From Bog-159 sp035308525 (GTDB taxonomy: Bacteria > Acidobacteriota > Terriglobia > Bryobacterales > Bryobacteraceae): DNA of 38,228 bases. The stretch's first letter is position 1, and every line of letters starts with the position of its first letter. Under the pieces are notes generated by a model that ran no database searches, was not told the origin of the DNA, and saw only the letters and a program-made list of their open reading frames with translations. The position numbers were made by a program, and so were the translations under genes. The stretch spans positions 1-38,228 of the forward strand of contig DATGGM010000208.1 in the NCBI GenBank assembly GCA_035308525.1. The letters run 5' to 3'. Positions 8,041 to 16,238 of this stretch are shown here, piece after piece.

Positions 8041-9801
8041 TCAATTCATCGGAATCTCGACAGCGCCGTTGGCCGCTGCCATTAATTCTCCCTCGGAATC
8101 CCTTACCACCAGCCGGACCAGGTAACTGCCGGGCTTCACGTCGAAGCTGCTTCTGACGGTGATTCCATGGTCGAGCCTGCTTTCCAACGTTTGATCTTTC
8201 AAGTGCATCTCGACGGTTTTTTGATTTCCGGTGATCAGGTTGCCGTTCCGGTCGAAGACACCGGAAACCACCGTCAGGTTATCCATGTTGCGGCCATTCT
8301 CCTTGCGAAAGCGCAGATGCTTCACGTCCACGCGCGCCAGCACCGCCAGCTTTGCGTTTTCTACGCTGGACTTAAAGAATTGGGTATGTATCTCGACCGG
8401 TATATCGCGCAGCTCCTCGCGCGAGAACAAGGCGTCGCGGATCTCTTCCTTGGCGGTCTCCCCGGGGTCGGCCAGGTGTTGGGGAGCATAGTAGCCGCGG
8501 CGCGCCTGCAGATCCAGCTTGCCGGAATTCCTGACGGTTATCTTGAGCGCGTGAAACCGGCCATCCAGTTTCAGGTTCTCGGGCGAGAATCCCAGCACAT
8601 AGATGAAGTCCGGGCGCGCCGCCACGCGATTGAATCCCTCAAACAGGTCGTTGTCGTTGTGAAAGAAGACGCCGCCGGTGCCATAGGCCAACTCGGCCAG
8701 CACATCCTCGCCGACCGTGGAACTGTTGGTCTCGTACTGCGCCCGGATCATGGCCCCGGCGGCACTCTGCGGATTTGGTTGGCTGGCGTCCCCGCCGGGA
8801 ATGACGGTGTACAAACCGCGCGCGTTCAGCGTGCTGATGATGACGTTGGCTCGGATGGCATGGTCAATGAGCGCCGACTTCTCCGAGAAGAGATCCGCGA
8901 GCGTAATGAATCCCGGAGATGCCAGGATTATGCTGCGCTTGCCGGGCATGGTGGAGAGCCGGCGGACCACCTGATTGAGCACCGTCAGGGCCGCCTGGGT
9001 TTCCACTTCGCCGGTTTGAAGGACATGCTGGGCCTGCCCCGTCGACACCGTCTGCGCCAGGGTCCGGCTGGAAGCATCCGTAGGATCCAGGCGCATGCAG
9101 GCAAACGTATCCTGGACGGCGGCGTTCAAGGCCAGGGGGTCGTTCTTATTCACGATCAGGTCGGCCTGGTAATACGAAATGTCCGGGCATTCCTGGACCG
9201 GGGATCGCGCGATGGGTTGGGGGTTCAAGCGCAGGAGGGTTTCCAGCAACTTAGCGCGGTCATCCGTGAAGTCGAGCGTGGTCCGGCCGGACGTGGTGAA
9301 GATGGCGGCGCGGTCGGTGGGGACCAGCGAACCGGTCAGATGACGCTGGGCTGCCGCCCGCACCTGCATGAGGTCGCTCAGACTGATATGCACATCATCG
9401 AAGACGTATGCCACAAAACGGTTGGGCATGACGGCCTGTGCGGCCGAGGCGGGGGCTTCCACGCCGTTCTCCGCGGGAAGCGTCTTAACCGGTTCCGGCG
9501 ACGGGTTCGCAAGCGTTTCAATGGAAAAAGAGGAGATGATCTGCGGCTTGCCGCGGTCTGAGATCTGGAAATCTTCCTTGTGCAGGTTGCCTATGGCGCG
9601 GCCTGATTTGTCGCGCACCACTACGGGCACCAGCACCAGATTGACCTTGGTACGAAAAGTGGCCGGCGTATCGTGGGTAGTCACTTCCGCCGAATTCTGA
9701 TCCTGCGCGGGCGGGGCCTGAGCATTCGCGGCCGCCGGAAAACACAGCGCGACGACAAACACGGCGTGCCATCCGGGACTCGGTCGGAGCATCGCATTCA
9801 A
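8041..9801 (-). CDS. Secreted VWFA-related protein (acidobacterial type), upstream paralogue
   Basis: This 586-residue protein has a signal peptide (about 1-28, ending ANA-Q) and the family opening VNLVLVPVVVRDKSGRAIGNL, then HKEDFQISDRGKPQIISSFSIET. A VWA-like fold follows (AYVFDDVHISLSDLMQVRAAA... PGKRSIILASPGF) and then the segment YVLGFSPENLKLDGRFHALKI with ARRGYYAP. The MIDAS-like motif is DDVHI, not canonical. The start is TTG at 9801, supported by AAGGAG five bases upstream; the nearest ATG (9792) has no suitable spacing. The gene ends inside the ribosome binding site of the next paralogue, so the two form an operon of tandem duplicates. Function is unknown. Confidence 0.85.
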   Translation of the reverse strand: MNAMLRPSPGWHAVFVVALCFPAAANAQAPPAQDQNSAEVTTHDTPATFRTKVNLVLVPVVVRDKSGRAIGNLHKEDFQISDRGKPQIISSFSIETLANPSPEPVKTLPAENGVEAPASAAQAVMPNRFVAYVFDDVHISLSDLMQVRAAAQRHLTGSLVPTDRAAIFTTSGRTTLDFTDDRAKLLETLLRLNPQPIARSPVQECPDISYYQADLIVNKNDPLALNAAVQDTFACMRLDPTDASSRTLAQTVSTGQAQHVLQTGEVETQAALTVLNQVVRRLSTMPGKRSIILASPGFITLADLFSEKSALIDHAIRANVIISTLNARGLYTVIPGGDASQPNPQSAAGAMIRAQYETNSSTVGEDVLAELAYGTGGVFFHNDNDLFEGFNRVAARPDFIYVLGFSPENLKLDGRFHALKITVRNSGKLDLQARRGYYAPQHLADPGETAKEEIRDALFSREELRDIPVEIHTQFFKSSVENAKLAVLARVDVKHLRFRKENGRNMDNLTVVSGVFDRNGNLITGNQKTVEMHLKDQTLESRLDHGITVRSSFDVKPGSYLVRLVVRDSEGELMAAANGAVEIPMN

Positions 9802-9994
9802 TTCTACTCCTTATGTACGGGGTGCGGTAGCCAGGGTAACCACCGGCGCAACAACAAATGAGCATTCCTGCCTGCGTTTTCCGCCATACATATTTGAGGG
9901 GAAACGGCGGATCCTGGCGGAACGGGGGATTTCATCAGTTATAGTACTTCCGGCAATAGGCCCTTCTTGCCGCTGGCGGACTTGTGAATTTAGC

Positions 9995-10023
9995 TTGTAG
10001 GTTGTCTAAGAAAAGTGTATATT
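9995..10023 (+). promoter_or_regulatory. Candidate sigma70-type promoter
   Basis: TTGTAG (9995-10000) and TATATT (10018-10023) are separated by 17 bases and point towards the exported-protein gene starting at 10089. The local sequence is AT-richer than its surroundings. The predicted transcript start is about 60 bases before the GTG start codon. Confidence 0.5.
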
Positions 10024-10088
10024 TTCTACGTCTGGCTCCAGGGGTGAGGATGTTACGGCACGCCTCGGACCAGAGAGGAGATCTCGCA

Positions 10089-10964
10089 GTGCGAAATTTT
10101 ATTGCTTCTATCGCTTTTGCGTCAGCGGTCTTGCCCGCGGTTTGCGCGCCTCAAGGGCAGGCGCCCGCGGGCAATCTGGCGCAGCAGATTCAGGGCGCCT
10201 ATCCCGTCACGGTGATGCAGGGAATGAAGGTGACCCAACCCGGCACGATCCTGGTGGTGAAGAAGGAAGGCCTGCAAGCAAACCCCATGGATTCTAAGCT
10301 GAAGGCCTTCTACAACGACTACGAAGACGGGCAGGTGACAACCGGCGCGCGCAGTTCCGCCATCGGCGCGGTTACGGATAAATTGCCCTCCATACCGGGA
10401 CCGTTCAAGAAGAAAGCCAAGCTGGAGGCCCGTGCCCTGGCGGTGGATGAGAAAGTGTACCTGTTGAAGGTGGAGGTGCAGCCAACGGCGGTGGTCTTTC
10501 TGATTCAAACGTGCGGGACCTGCGACCCAGCCGCGGCAGATCCGGCGCATCATCCCTATCAGGCGTCCGTGTCAATGCATTTTGTCAAGGGATTTCAGAC
10601 GGCCACGGATCTGAAACACGTGCAGCAGGCCGTCAGCGACATTCTGGCGGCGCCGGAGGATAACGCCGGCGATCAGAACGCCCAGGCCCAGCCGCAACAG
10701 CAGGAAGCCGCCCCGGCGGCTCAGCCGGCGCAGCCTGCGCCCGCGGCTCCCGCCGCCGCTCCAGCCCAGCAATTTGACAGTATCGCTCCGCCGGCGCCGC
10801 CTCCCGCGGACCCGGTGCAAATCGGCCTGGGACAAACGGTGGAGCAGGTGACTGCCGCGCTGGGGCAGCCCGGTAAGGTACTCAAGGCCGGCACCAAGGA
10901 AATTTATGTTTACAAGGATTTAAAAGTAACCTTCGTAAAAGGAAAAGTCACCGATGTCGAATAG
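10089..10964 (+). CDS. Exported protein of unknown function with C-terminal BamE/SmpA-like domain
   Basis: This 291-residue protein begins with a signal peptide (VRNFIASIAFASAVLPAVCA). A globular part follows (about residues 25-195), then a Pro/Ala/Gln-rich linker (about 200-240), and a C-terminal module of about 47 residues with the pattern GQT..QV..ALGQP...IYVYKDLKVTF..GKV. That pattern resembles the small BamE/SmpA-like fold; this is inference. A single CGTCD motif occurs near residue 140. GTG at 10089 is chosen over an earlier in-frame start because AGGAG (10076-10080) lies eight bases upstream and the signal peptide begins there. The next gene has the same C-terminal module. No function is assigned. 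Confidence 0.7.
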   Translation: MRNFIASIAFASAVLPAVCAPQGQAPAGNLAQQIQGAYPVTVMQGMKVTQPGTILVVKKEGLQANPMDSKLKAFYNDYEDGQVTTGARSSAIGAVTDKLPSIPGPFKKKAKLEARALAVDEKVYLLKVEVQPTAVVFLIQTCGTCDPAAADPAHHPYQASVSMHFVKGFQTATDLKHVQQAVSDILAAPEDNAGDQNAQAQPQQQEAAPAAQPAQPAPAAPAAAPAQQFDSIAPPAPPPADPVQIGLGQTVEQVTAALGQPGKVLKAGTKEIYVYKDLKVTFVKGKVTDVE

Positions 10965-11008
10965 ACCGGCATCGGGTCGGTAGCAATAAAGAAGGAATGG
11001 AGCAGATC

Positions 11009-12760
11009 ATGAACGCCGTCAGATTTCGCAATTACGTTATATGCATTTTGATGAACGCGGCTGTTGCCGTACTGCTGTGCGCGCCAGCGGCGCTCAATGC
11101 GGCGGACAAGCCAAAGGCGCCCGCGCCGAAACCCGCGGCAGCGCCCAAACCGGCGCCTAAGGCGGCCGCTCCGCATACTTCAACCCCGGCGGCGCATACC
11201 TCGACTACGACGACGCCGCACACCGCCACTCCGGGGGGCACGCATACCACGACCGCGGCGGGCACCCATACCACGGCAACGCCGCACACTACCACCCCAG
11301 CGGGAACACACACCACGACTCCAGCGGGCGCGCATACGGCAACCCCCGCCGGCGGTAAGACATTCGGCACCGGAGCGGGCGCCAAGACCACTCCCGCCGC
11401 CGGCGGTAAGACTTTTGGCGGCGGCGGCAAGACAGTCACCACCAAGAGCGGCGCCCAGGTACACTACAACGCCAGCGGAAAGGTGGCCGTGGTACACGCG
11501 CACGGCATGGATATCCATCACGGGCCTGGCGGCGCCCGGACCGTCGTCCGCACGCGGCCCGGCGGCGTCACGGTTGTGAGCAACCGGTACGGGCACGGCT
11601 ACATCGGTCATCCTTACCGTTATCACGGCGTCGAATATGTTCACCGGACCTATTACTACAATGGCAGGGTGTATGGCCGTTTCTACCGGCCCTATACTTA
11701 CTGGGGAGTTCCGTTGTCCGTGTACTCGCCGGGCTTCTATTTCGCCCCGGCCTTCTACGGATGGGCTTATTCGCCCTGGGCAGCGCCCATCGCGTATCCG
11801 TGGGGCTGGGCAGGTAACCCGTGGTACGGATATTACGGCGCCTACTTCACGCCGTACCCGGTGTACGCCAGCCCGGCACTGTGGTTGACCGATTACTTCG
11901 TGGCACAGACCCTGCAGGCGGCCTACGCGGAACGCGCGGCCGAACTGGCCAATCAGCAGGCGCAAGCGCAGGCTCCCCTCACGCCGGATGTGAAGAACGC
12001 CATTGCGGAGGAAGTGCGGCGTCAGATCGCGCTGGAGAATTCCGAGTCAGCCGCCGGTGCCGCAGCCACCCCGGACCCCGGTTCGAGCGGTGTCGCGCGC
12101 ATTCTGGCTGACCCGACGGCGCACGTGTTCCTGGTGTCGGCCCCCCTGGATGTGCCATCCAACGCCGGCGGCACCTGCGGCATCACCGAAGGCGACGTGT
12201 TGCAGCTCAATCCCGGTACTCCGGCGAACTCTCAGACAGCCAACCTGATCGTAATGGCCAGTAAGGGCCAGGATTGCCTGAAGGGTAACACTGTGCAAGT
12301 GAACATCTCGGACCTGCAGGACATGCAGAACCACATGCGGGAGACCCTCGATCAGGGCATGAACGACCTGCGCGCCAAACAGGGGCAGAACGGCATCCCC
12401 GCGGCGCCGGCAGCGGCGAGGGCTGAGCCGGTCAAGACGGAGTTTGCCGCCATCGCGCCGCCGCCCGATCCGAACGTGAAGACCGAGTTGGGCGATCAGA
12501 CCAAGGAAGCCGACCAGGCCGACCGCGAGGCGACCAACGAAGCGGGCCCCGGCCCTAACGCCGGAACCGGAGGCGCGGGCGCGGCCGGAGGGGGAACCCC
12601 GCCGCCTCCCAAGACCGTGACGCAGGGTCAAACCACCGATGAAGTGATCGCCATCCTCGGACAGCCCAAGAACATTGTGGATCTGGGCGCCAAGAAGATC
12701 TACGTGTACAGCGATCTGAAAATCACTTTCACCGGCGGCAAGGTTAGCGCGGTGCAGTAG
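11009..12760 (+). CDS. Large exported Thr/His- and Tyr-rich protein with the same C-terminal module
   Basis: The 583-residue protein has a signal peptide (about 1-31), a Pro/Ala/Lys-rich stretch, then a Thr/His/Pro low-complexity region (about 56-115). A His/Tyr/Trp-rich segment follows (about 195-290, with YHGVEYVHRTYYYNGRVYGR and YPWGWAGNPWYGYYGAY). After a Gln/Glu helical part comes a domain with FLVSAPLDVPSNAGGTCGITEGDVLQL. The last 45 residues (GQTTDEVIAILGQPKN... IYVYSDLKITF) closely match the end of the previous protein. The ATG at 11009 has TGGAG six bases upstream. It lies 44 bases after the previous gene and is probably co-transcribed. It may be a cell-envelope protein; function is unknown. 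Confidence 0.7.
   Translation: MNAVRFRNYVICILMNAAVAVLLCAPAALNAADKPKAPAPKPAAAPKPAPKAAAPHTSTPAAHTSTTTTPHTATPGGTHTTTAAGTHTTATPHTTTPAGTHTTTPAGAHTATPAGGKTFGTGAGAKTTPAAGGKTFGGGGKTVTTKSGAQVHYNASGKVAVVHAHGMDIHHGPGGARTVVRTRPGGVTVVSNRYGHGYIGHPYRYHGVEYVHRTYYYNGRVYGRFYRPYTYWGVPLSVYSPGFYFAPAFYGWAYSPWAAPIAYPWGWAGNPWYGYYGAYFTPYPVYASPALWLTDYFVAQTLQAAYAERAAELANQQAQAQAPLTPDVKNAIAEEVRRQIALENSESAAGAAATPDPGSSGVARILADPTAHVFLVSAPLDVPSNAGGTCGITEGDVLQLNPGTPANSQTANLIVMASKGQDCLKGNTVQVNISDLQDMQNHMRETLDQGMNDLRAKQGQNGIPAAPAAARAEPVKTEFAAIAPPPDPNVKTELGDQTKEADQADREATNEAGPGPNAGTGGAGAAGGGTPPPPKTVTQGQTTDEVIAILGQPKNIVDLGAKKIYVYSDLKITFTGGKVSAVQ
11174..11356 (+). repeat. Thr/His/Pro-coding low-complexity repeat
   Basis: An imperfect in-frame repeat with units such as GTHTTT-PA and PHTATPGG makes up about 60 codons. 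It lies between the Pro/Ala-rich linker and the folded part of the exported protein. His-Thr pairs recur at five to nine residue spacing. Confidence 0.8.
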
Positions 12761-12789
12761 GCGTACGGGCCTCGATTCTTTTGTAGTCA

Positions 12790-12816
12790 GGCAGGCGGGC
12801 CAAGAGCTCGCCTGCC
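12790..12816. terminator. Possible terminator hairpin before the Tol-Pal operon
   Basis: An 8-bp perfect inverted repeat (GGCAGGCG at 12790-12797, CGCCTGCC at 12809-12816, 11-base loop) lies 29 bases after the stop of the exported-protein gene. There is no T-tract after it, so intrinsic termination is uncertain. Confidence 0.35.
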
Positions 12817-12865
12817 GCACATCCGCAATCGTATTCTTTCATCCCAGTCCTTTGTTCGTGCCGCC

Positions 12866-12894
12866 TTTCACCGTCCGTTTTGCGTCCGTATGTT
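12866..12894 (+). promoter_or_regulatory. Weak candidate promoter for the Tol-Pal operon
   Basis: TTTCAC (12866-12871) and TATGTT (12889-12894) are separated by 17 bases, just before the AGGAG and TTG start of tolQ. This is a weak consensus match, supported mainly by its position. Confidence 0.3.
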
Positions 12895-12917
12895 AGATTT
12901 GAAAATTAGGAGACGAT

Positions 12918-13601
12918 TTGACGCCTGAAGCGCCTGCGTTCCTTCTGCAGATCGACATCTGGGAAATGGTCGGCCGGGGCGGCCCGCTGACTGTCGCTGT
13001 TCTGGCAATCCTCTTGATCTTCTCGGTTTTCTCCTGGGCGATCATCTTTTCCAAATGGAGCGCGCTGCGCAGTGCGCGCGCGGCGGATCGCCGCTTCCTG
13101 CGCGCTTTCCGCAAAGCCAACGGCCTGGACGCCGTCATGGTGGCCAGCGAACAGTTCAAACCGGCGCCGCTGGTGGCCGTCTTCGAGTTCGGCTACGAAG
13201 AGGTGCACCGGCAAGCCACCGCGCGCGGTTCAGTCACCAACAAGCTCGCCCTGGAGCGCTCCCTGCAACTTGGCGCCAGCGAGGAACTGGCCAAGCTGGA
13301 GCGCAACATGAGCTGGCTGGCCACTACCGCCTCGGTGAGTCCGTTCATCGGCCTGTTCGGCACTGTTCTGGGCATCATTAAGGCGTTTCAGGGGCTCGGC
13401 TCACAGGGCAGCGCCAGCCTGCGCGCGGTAGCGCCCGGCATTTCCGAAGCGCTGATCGCCACCGCCGTGGGACTGGCCGCGGCCATCCCGGCGGCCATCT
13501 TCTACAACTACTTCGGCCACACCATCCGCGAGATCGGCGCCCGGCTGGACGATTTTACGCTGGAGTTTCTGAATATGGCGGAGCGGAGCTTCGGGGAGTA
13601 G
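12918..13601 (+). CDS. tolQ: TolQ/ExbB-type proton channel subunit
   Basis: This 227-residue inner-membrane protein belongs to the MotA/TolQ/ExbB family, which uses the proton motive force to drive TolA. Three membrane segments are visible: residues about 18-40, about 132-160 (ATTASVSPFIGLFGTVLGII) and about 175-200 (ISEALIATAVGLAAAIPAAIFYN). The large cytoplasmic loop lies between the first two. The TTG start at 12918 has AGGAG five bases upstream (12908-12912). It is the first gene of a complete Tol-Pal operon in canonical order. Tol-Pal keeps the outer membrane attached to the constricting division site. Confidence 0.93.
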   Translation: MTPEAPAFLLQIDIWEMVGRGGPLTVAVLAILLIFSVFSWAIIFSKWSALRSARAADRRFLRAFRKANGLDAVMVASEQFKPAPLVAVFEFGYEEVHRQATARGSVTNKLALERSLQLGASEELAKLERNMSWLATTASVSPFIGLFGTVLGIIKAFQGLGSQGSASLRAVAPGISEALIATAVGLAAAIPAAIFYNYFGHTIREIGARLDDFTLEFLNMAERSFGE

Positions 13602-13604
13602 CGC

Positions 13605-14054
13605 GTGGCGATCACCATCAATGGCGGCAATGGCGGCGCCCGGTCGCGGCGCCGCGCCTATTCCGGAGCGATTTCAGAGATCAATGTCACGCCGTTCGTC
13701 GACGTCATGCTGGTGCTGCTCATCATCTTCATGCTGACCGCGCACGTCATGGAATTCGGCATCGAAGTGGACGTTCCCAAGACCCGTATGGTAAAGGACA
13801 GCGCCAAGGAACTACCGGTGGTCAACATCACCAAGGACGGCACGTTGTACCTCAATGAAAAAGAGGTGAACATCCACGAACTGGACGCCGAAATCGGGAG
13901 GCGCTTCCATGGGGCCACGGCGGTCTACCTGCGCGCGGACAAGGAAACCATCTGGGAGCCGATCGCCGAGGTGATGAGCGAACTGGGAGCCGCCAAACTG
14001 CAGGTGAACGCGGTCACCCAGCCGGAAGACCTGGCCAATAAGAGGCGCAAATAA
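13605..14054 (+). CDS. tolR: TolR/ExbD-type channel subunit
   Basis: The 149-residue protein has the ExbD/TolR layout: a short basic cytoplasmic N-terminus, one membrane helix with the essential aspartate (INVTPFVDVMLVLLIIFML, Asp33), and a periplasmic domain of about 95 residues. The GTG start lies three bases after the tolQ stop, with GGGGAG at the end of tolQ as ribosome binding site. It pairs with TolQ to form the proton channel. The C-terminus (EDLANKRRK) runs directly into the next gene. Confidence 0.93.
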   Translation: MAITINGGNGGARSRRRAYSGAISEINVTPFVDVMLVLLIIFMLTAHVMEFGIEVDVPKTRMVKDSAKELPVVNITKDGTLYLNEKEVNIHELDAEIGRRFHGATAVYLRADKETIWEPIAEVMSELGAAKLQVNAVTQPEDLANKRRK

Positions 14055-14846
14055 ATGATGCCGCATGCGGACATTCTGGATCAGCCGGAATCGCTCGGAA
14101 AGCCGCTGGCGGGATCGGTGGTTCTGCACGCGGCCGTCTTCGGAACTTTGATCTTCTGGGGCGCCGTGCTCACCGGCCGTCACGAGGCCTGGGGCGGCGA
14201 AAATTCCGGCGGACCGGGAAGCGTGGCCATCAATCCGGTGAACCAGATACCCATGCCGGCGCACAGCGGCATCGTCAACCCGCTGGCGAACCCTACCGAA
14301 TCAGCCGTGCCGACTCCTCCGCCCGCTGCCAAAGCGCAGAAGCGGGCGCCCGCCGAAGCGCCGGATGCCATAGCCATCCAGAGCCGCACGCGGCAGAAGA
14401 CCGCCGAGGCGGCCAAGTCGGCCCAGAACAACTGGCGCGCCAAGCAGCAGGATCGCCCCAACCAGCTCTACAGCGCGGCCGGCCAGGCCCTGGTGACGCC
14501 CATGATCGGGCAGACCGGGTCCGGCGGCGTGGGCATAGGCTTAGGGTCGCCGCTCGGTAATCGCTTTGGGAATTACGTCGCCATTCTGGAGCAGAAAATC
14601 GCGCGTAGCTGGAACACCAGCGACGTGGACCCGCGGATCAGGTCGGCGCCACTCGTGGTGGTCACCTTCGATCTGATGCGGGACGGTTCCGTGACCAACG
14701 TGCGGGTGGCGCAACGCAGCGGAAACGCTGCCCTGGACTATTCCGCGGAGCGGGCGATTTACGACGCCGCGCCCTTCCCACCGCTGCCCGCGGCATACGA
14801 AAAAAACTCTGCAAATGTTGAATTCCAGTTTGAGTTGAGGCGCTAA
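14055..14846 (+). CDS. TolA/TonB-like energy transducer
   Basis: This 263-residue protein fills the tolA position between tolR and tolB. It has one N-terminal membrane helix (about residues 21-40, VVLHAAVFGTLIFWGAVL), an Ala/Pro/Gln/Lys linker (about 60-150) and a C-terminal TonB-type domain (about 175-263, with VVVTFDLMRDGSVTNVRV and SGNAALDYSAERAI). In such proteins the membrane helix contacts TolQR and the C-terminal domain crosses the periplasm to Pal or TolB. The long helical TolA repeat of Enterobacteria is absent, so TonB-like naming is equally fair. The start codon abuts the tolR stop with no gap. Confidence 0.85.
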   Translation: MMPHADILDQPESLGKPLAGSVVLHAAVFGTLIFWGAVLTGRHEAWGGENSGGPGSVAINPVNQIPMPAHSGIVNPLANPTESAVPTPPPAAKAQKRAPAEAPDAIAIQSRTRQKTAEAAKSAQNNWRAKQQDRPNQLYSAAGQALVTPMIGQTGSGGVGIGLGSPLGNRFGNYVAILEQKIARSWNTSDVDPRIRSAPLVVVTFDLMRDGSVTNVRVAQRSGNAALDYSAERAIYDAAPFPPLPAAYEKNSANVEFQFELRR

Positions 14847-16217
14847 ATGAAACGAGCATTACTGTTTGCCGCGGCGCTTGCCGGCATGCTCCCCCTGGTG
14901 GTGGCGCAGCAGGCTGATATCCTGGGCAGAATTACGCGCGAGCGGGCCACCACCATCGCCCTGCCCGAACTGCGCGGCAGCGGCGCGGCGCAGGCGTTCA
15001 TGAACGCATTCAATGAGACCCTTTACAACGACGTGGACGCGTCGGGCCTCTTCAAGATCGTTCCCAAGACCATGTATCCCCTGCAGGTGCCGCAGCGGCC
15101 GGAGGATTTCCGCGAGCAAGCCGCGCAGACATCCACACGCGCCGCGCCACCCGCGGGCGGCGGCGGCAATCTGCTCTCGGACTGGTCGTCCCCGCCGGTA
15201 TCGGCCAATTACCTGGCGTTCGGCTATACGGCCGTGCAGAGCAACGTGCTGGTTCTGTACGGCTGGCTGTTTAACGTGGGCCAGCCAACCGTGGCGAAAG
15301 CGCAGGTGATAGGAAAGCGCTATTTCGGCTCCCCCGACGAGGCCGGCGCTAAGAAAACCGCGCACGAGTTCGCCGCCGATATCATTGCGCAATTGGGCGG
15401 CACTTCCCTGCTTGGGACTAAGATTTATTTCGTTTCCAACCGGACCGGCCACAAAGAAATCTGGGTGATGGAACCGGATGGCTCCAATCAGCGCCAGATC
15501 AGCCACCTCAACTCATTATCCATCTTCCCCGCCGTCTCGCCGGACGGAACAAAAATCGCATTTACTAGCTTCGCCCACGGTAATCCTGCTATATTTATTC
15601 TCTCGACGGATACGGGACGGCGGTTACCGTTTTATAATCAAGTCGCATCCGTAAATGAGACGCCGGATTTCACGCCGGACGGCAAGCAGCTGCTTTATGC
15701 ATCCTCCGCCAGCGGCTGGGCGCAGATCTACATTGCCAATCTGGACGGCAGCAATTTGCGGCGCATTTCGAGCACGCGCGCGCTGGAGGTGGAACCGAAG
15801 GTGAATCCGAAGACGGGAACCGACCTGGTGTTTGTTTCGGGCCGGACGGGACCACAGCAGATTTTTCGCATGAATATCGACGGCGCGGACGTGCAGCGGT
15901 TGACCAACGGCGAGGGCGAGGCGTCCAATCCCGCCTGGAATCCAAACGGCGAAAGGATCGCTTTCTCCTGGACGCGCGGCTTTGCCACCGGCAACTTCAA
16001 CATATTCTGGATGGACGTGGCCTCGCGCAACTATGTGCAACTGACCCACGACGCGGGGCGCAACGAAAACCCCACGTGGGCGCCGGACGGAATTCACCTG
16101 GCGTTCCAATCGACGCGCAGTGGAACGGAACAGATTTGGACCATGCTGGCGGACGGTTCGCAGGTCAGGCGATTGACCACCGCGGGAAGAAACTGGACCC
16201 CCGTATGGGCGAAGTAG
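14847..16217 (+). CDS. tolB: Tol-Pal system periplasmic beta-propeller protein TolB
   Basis: The 456-residue length fits TolB. It has a signal peptide (about 1-20, ending VVA-Q), an N-terminal alpha/beta domain (about 25-180) and a six-bladed propeller built from repeats. Blade motifs include FPAVSPDGTKIAFTS, TPDFTPDGKQLLYAS, SGRTGPQQIFRMNIDG, NPAWNPNGERIAFSW and NPTWAPDGIHLAFQSTRSG. TolB binds Pal and links it to the inner-membrane TolQRA machine. ATG directly follows the TAA of the TolA-like gene, so translation is probably coupled. Confidence 0.93.
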   Translation: MKRALLFAAALAGMLPLVVAQQADILGRITRERATTIALPELRGSGAAQAFMNAFNETLYNDVDASGLFKIVPKTMYPLQVPQRPEDFREQAAQTSTRAAPPAGGGGNLLSDWSSPPVSANYLAFGYTAVQSNVLVLYGWLFNVGQPTVAKAQVIGKRYFGSPDEAGAKKTAHEFAADIIAQLGGTSLLGTKIYFVSNRTGHKEIWVMEPDGSNQRQISHLNSLSIFPAVSPDGTKIAFTSFAHGNPAIFILSTDTGRRLPFYNQVASVNETPDFTPDGKQLLYASSASGWAQIYIANLDGSNLRRISSTRALEVEPKVNPKTGTDLVFVSGRTGPQQIFRMNIDGADVQRLTNGEGEASNPAWNPNGERIAFSWTRGFATGNFNIFWMDVASRNYVQLTHDAGRNENPTWAPDGIHLAFQSTRSGTEQIWTMLADGSQVRRLTTAGRNWTPVWAK

Positions 16218-16238
16218 ATTTTCAGGAGGCTTTAGTTC

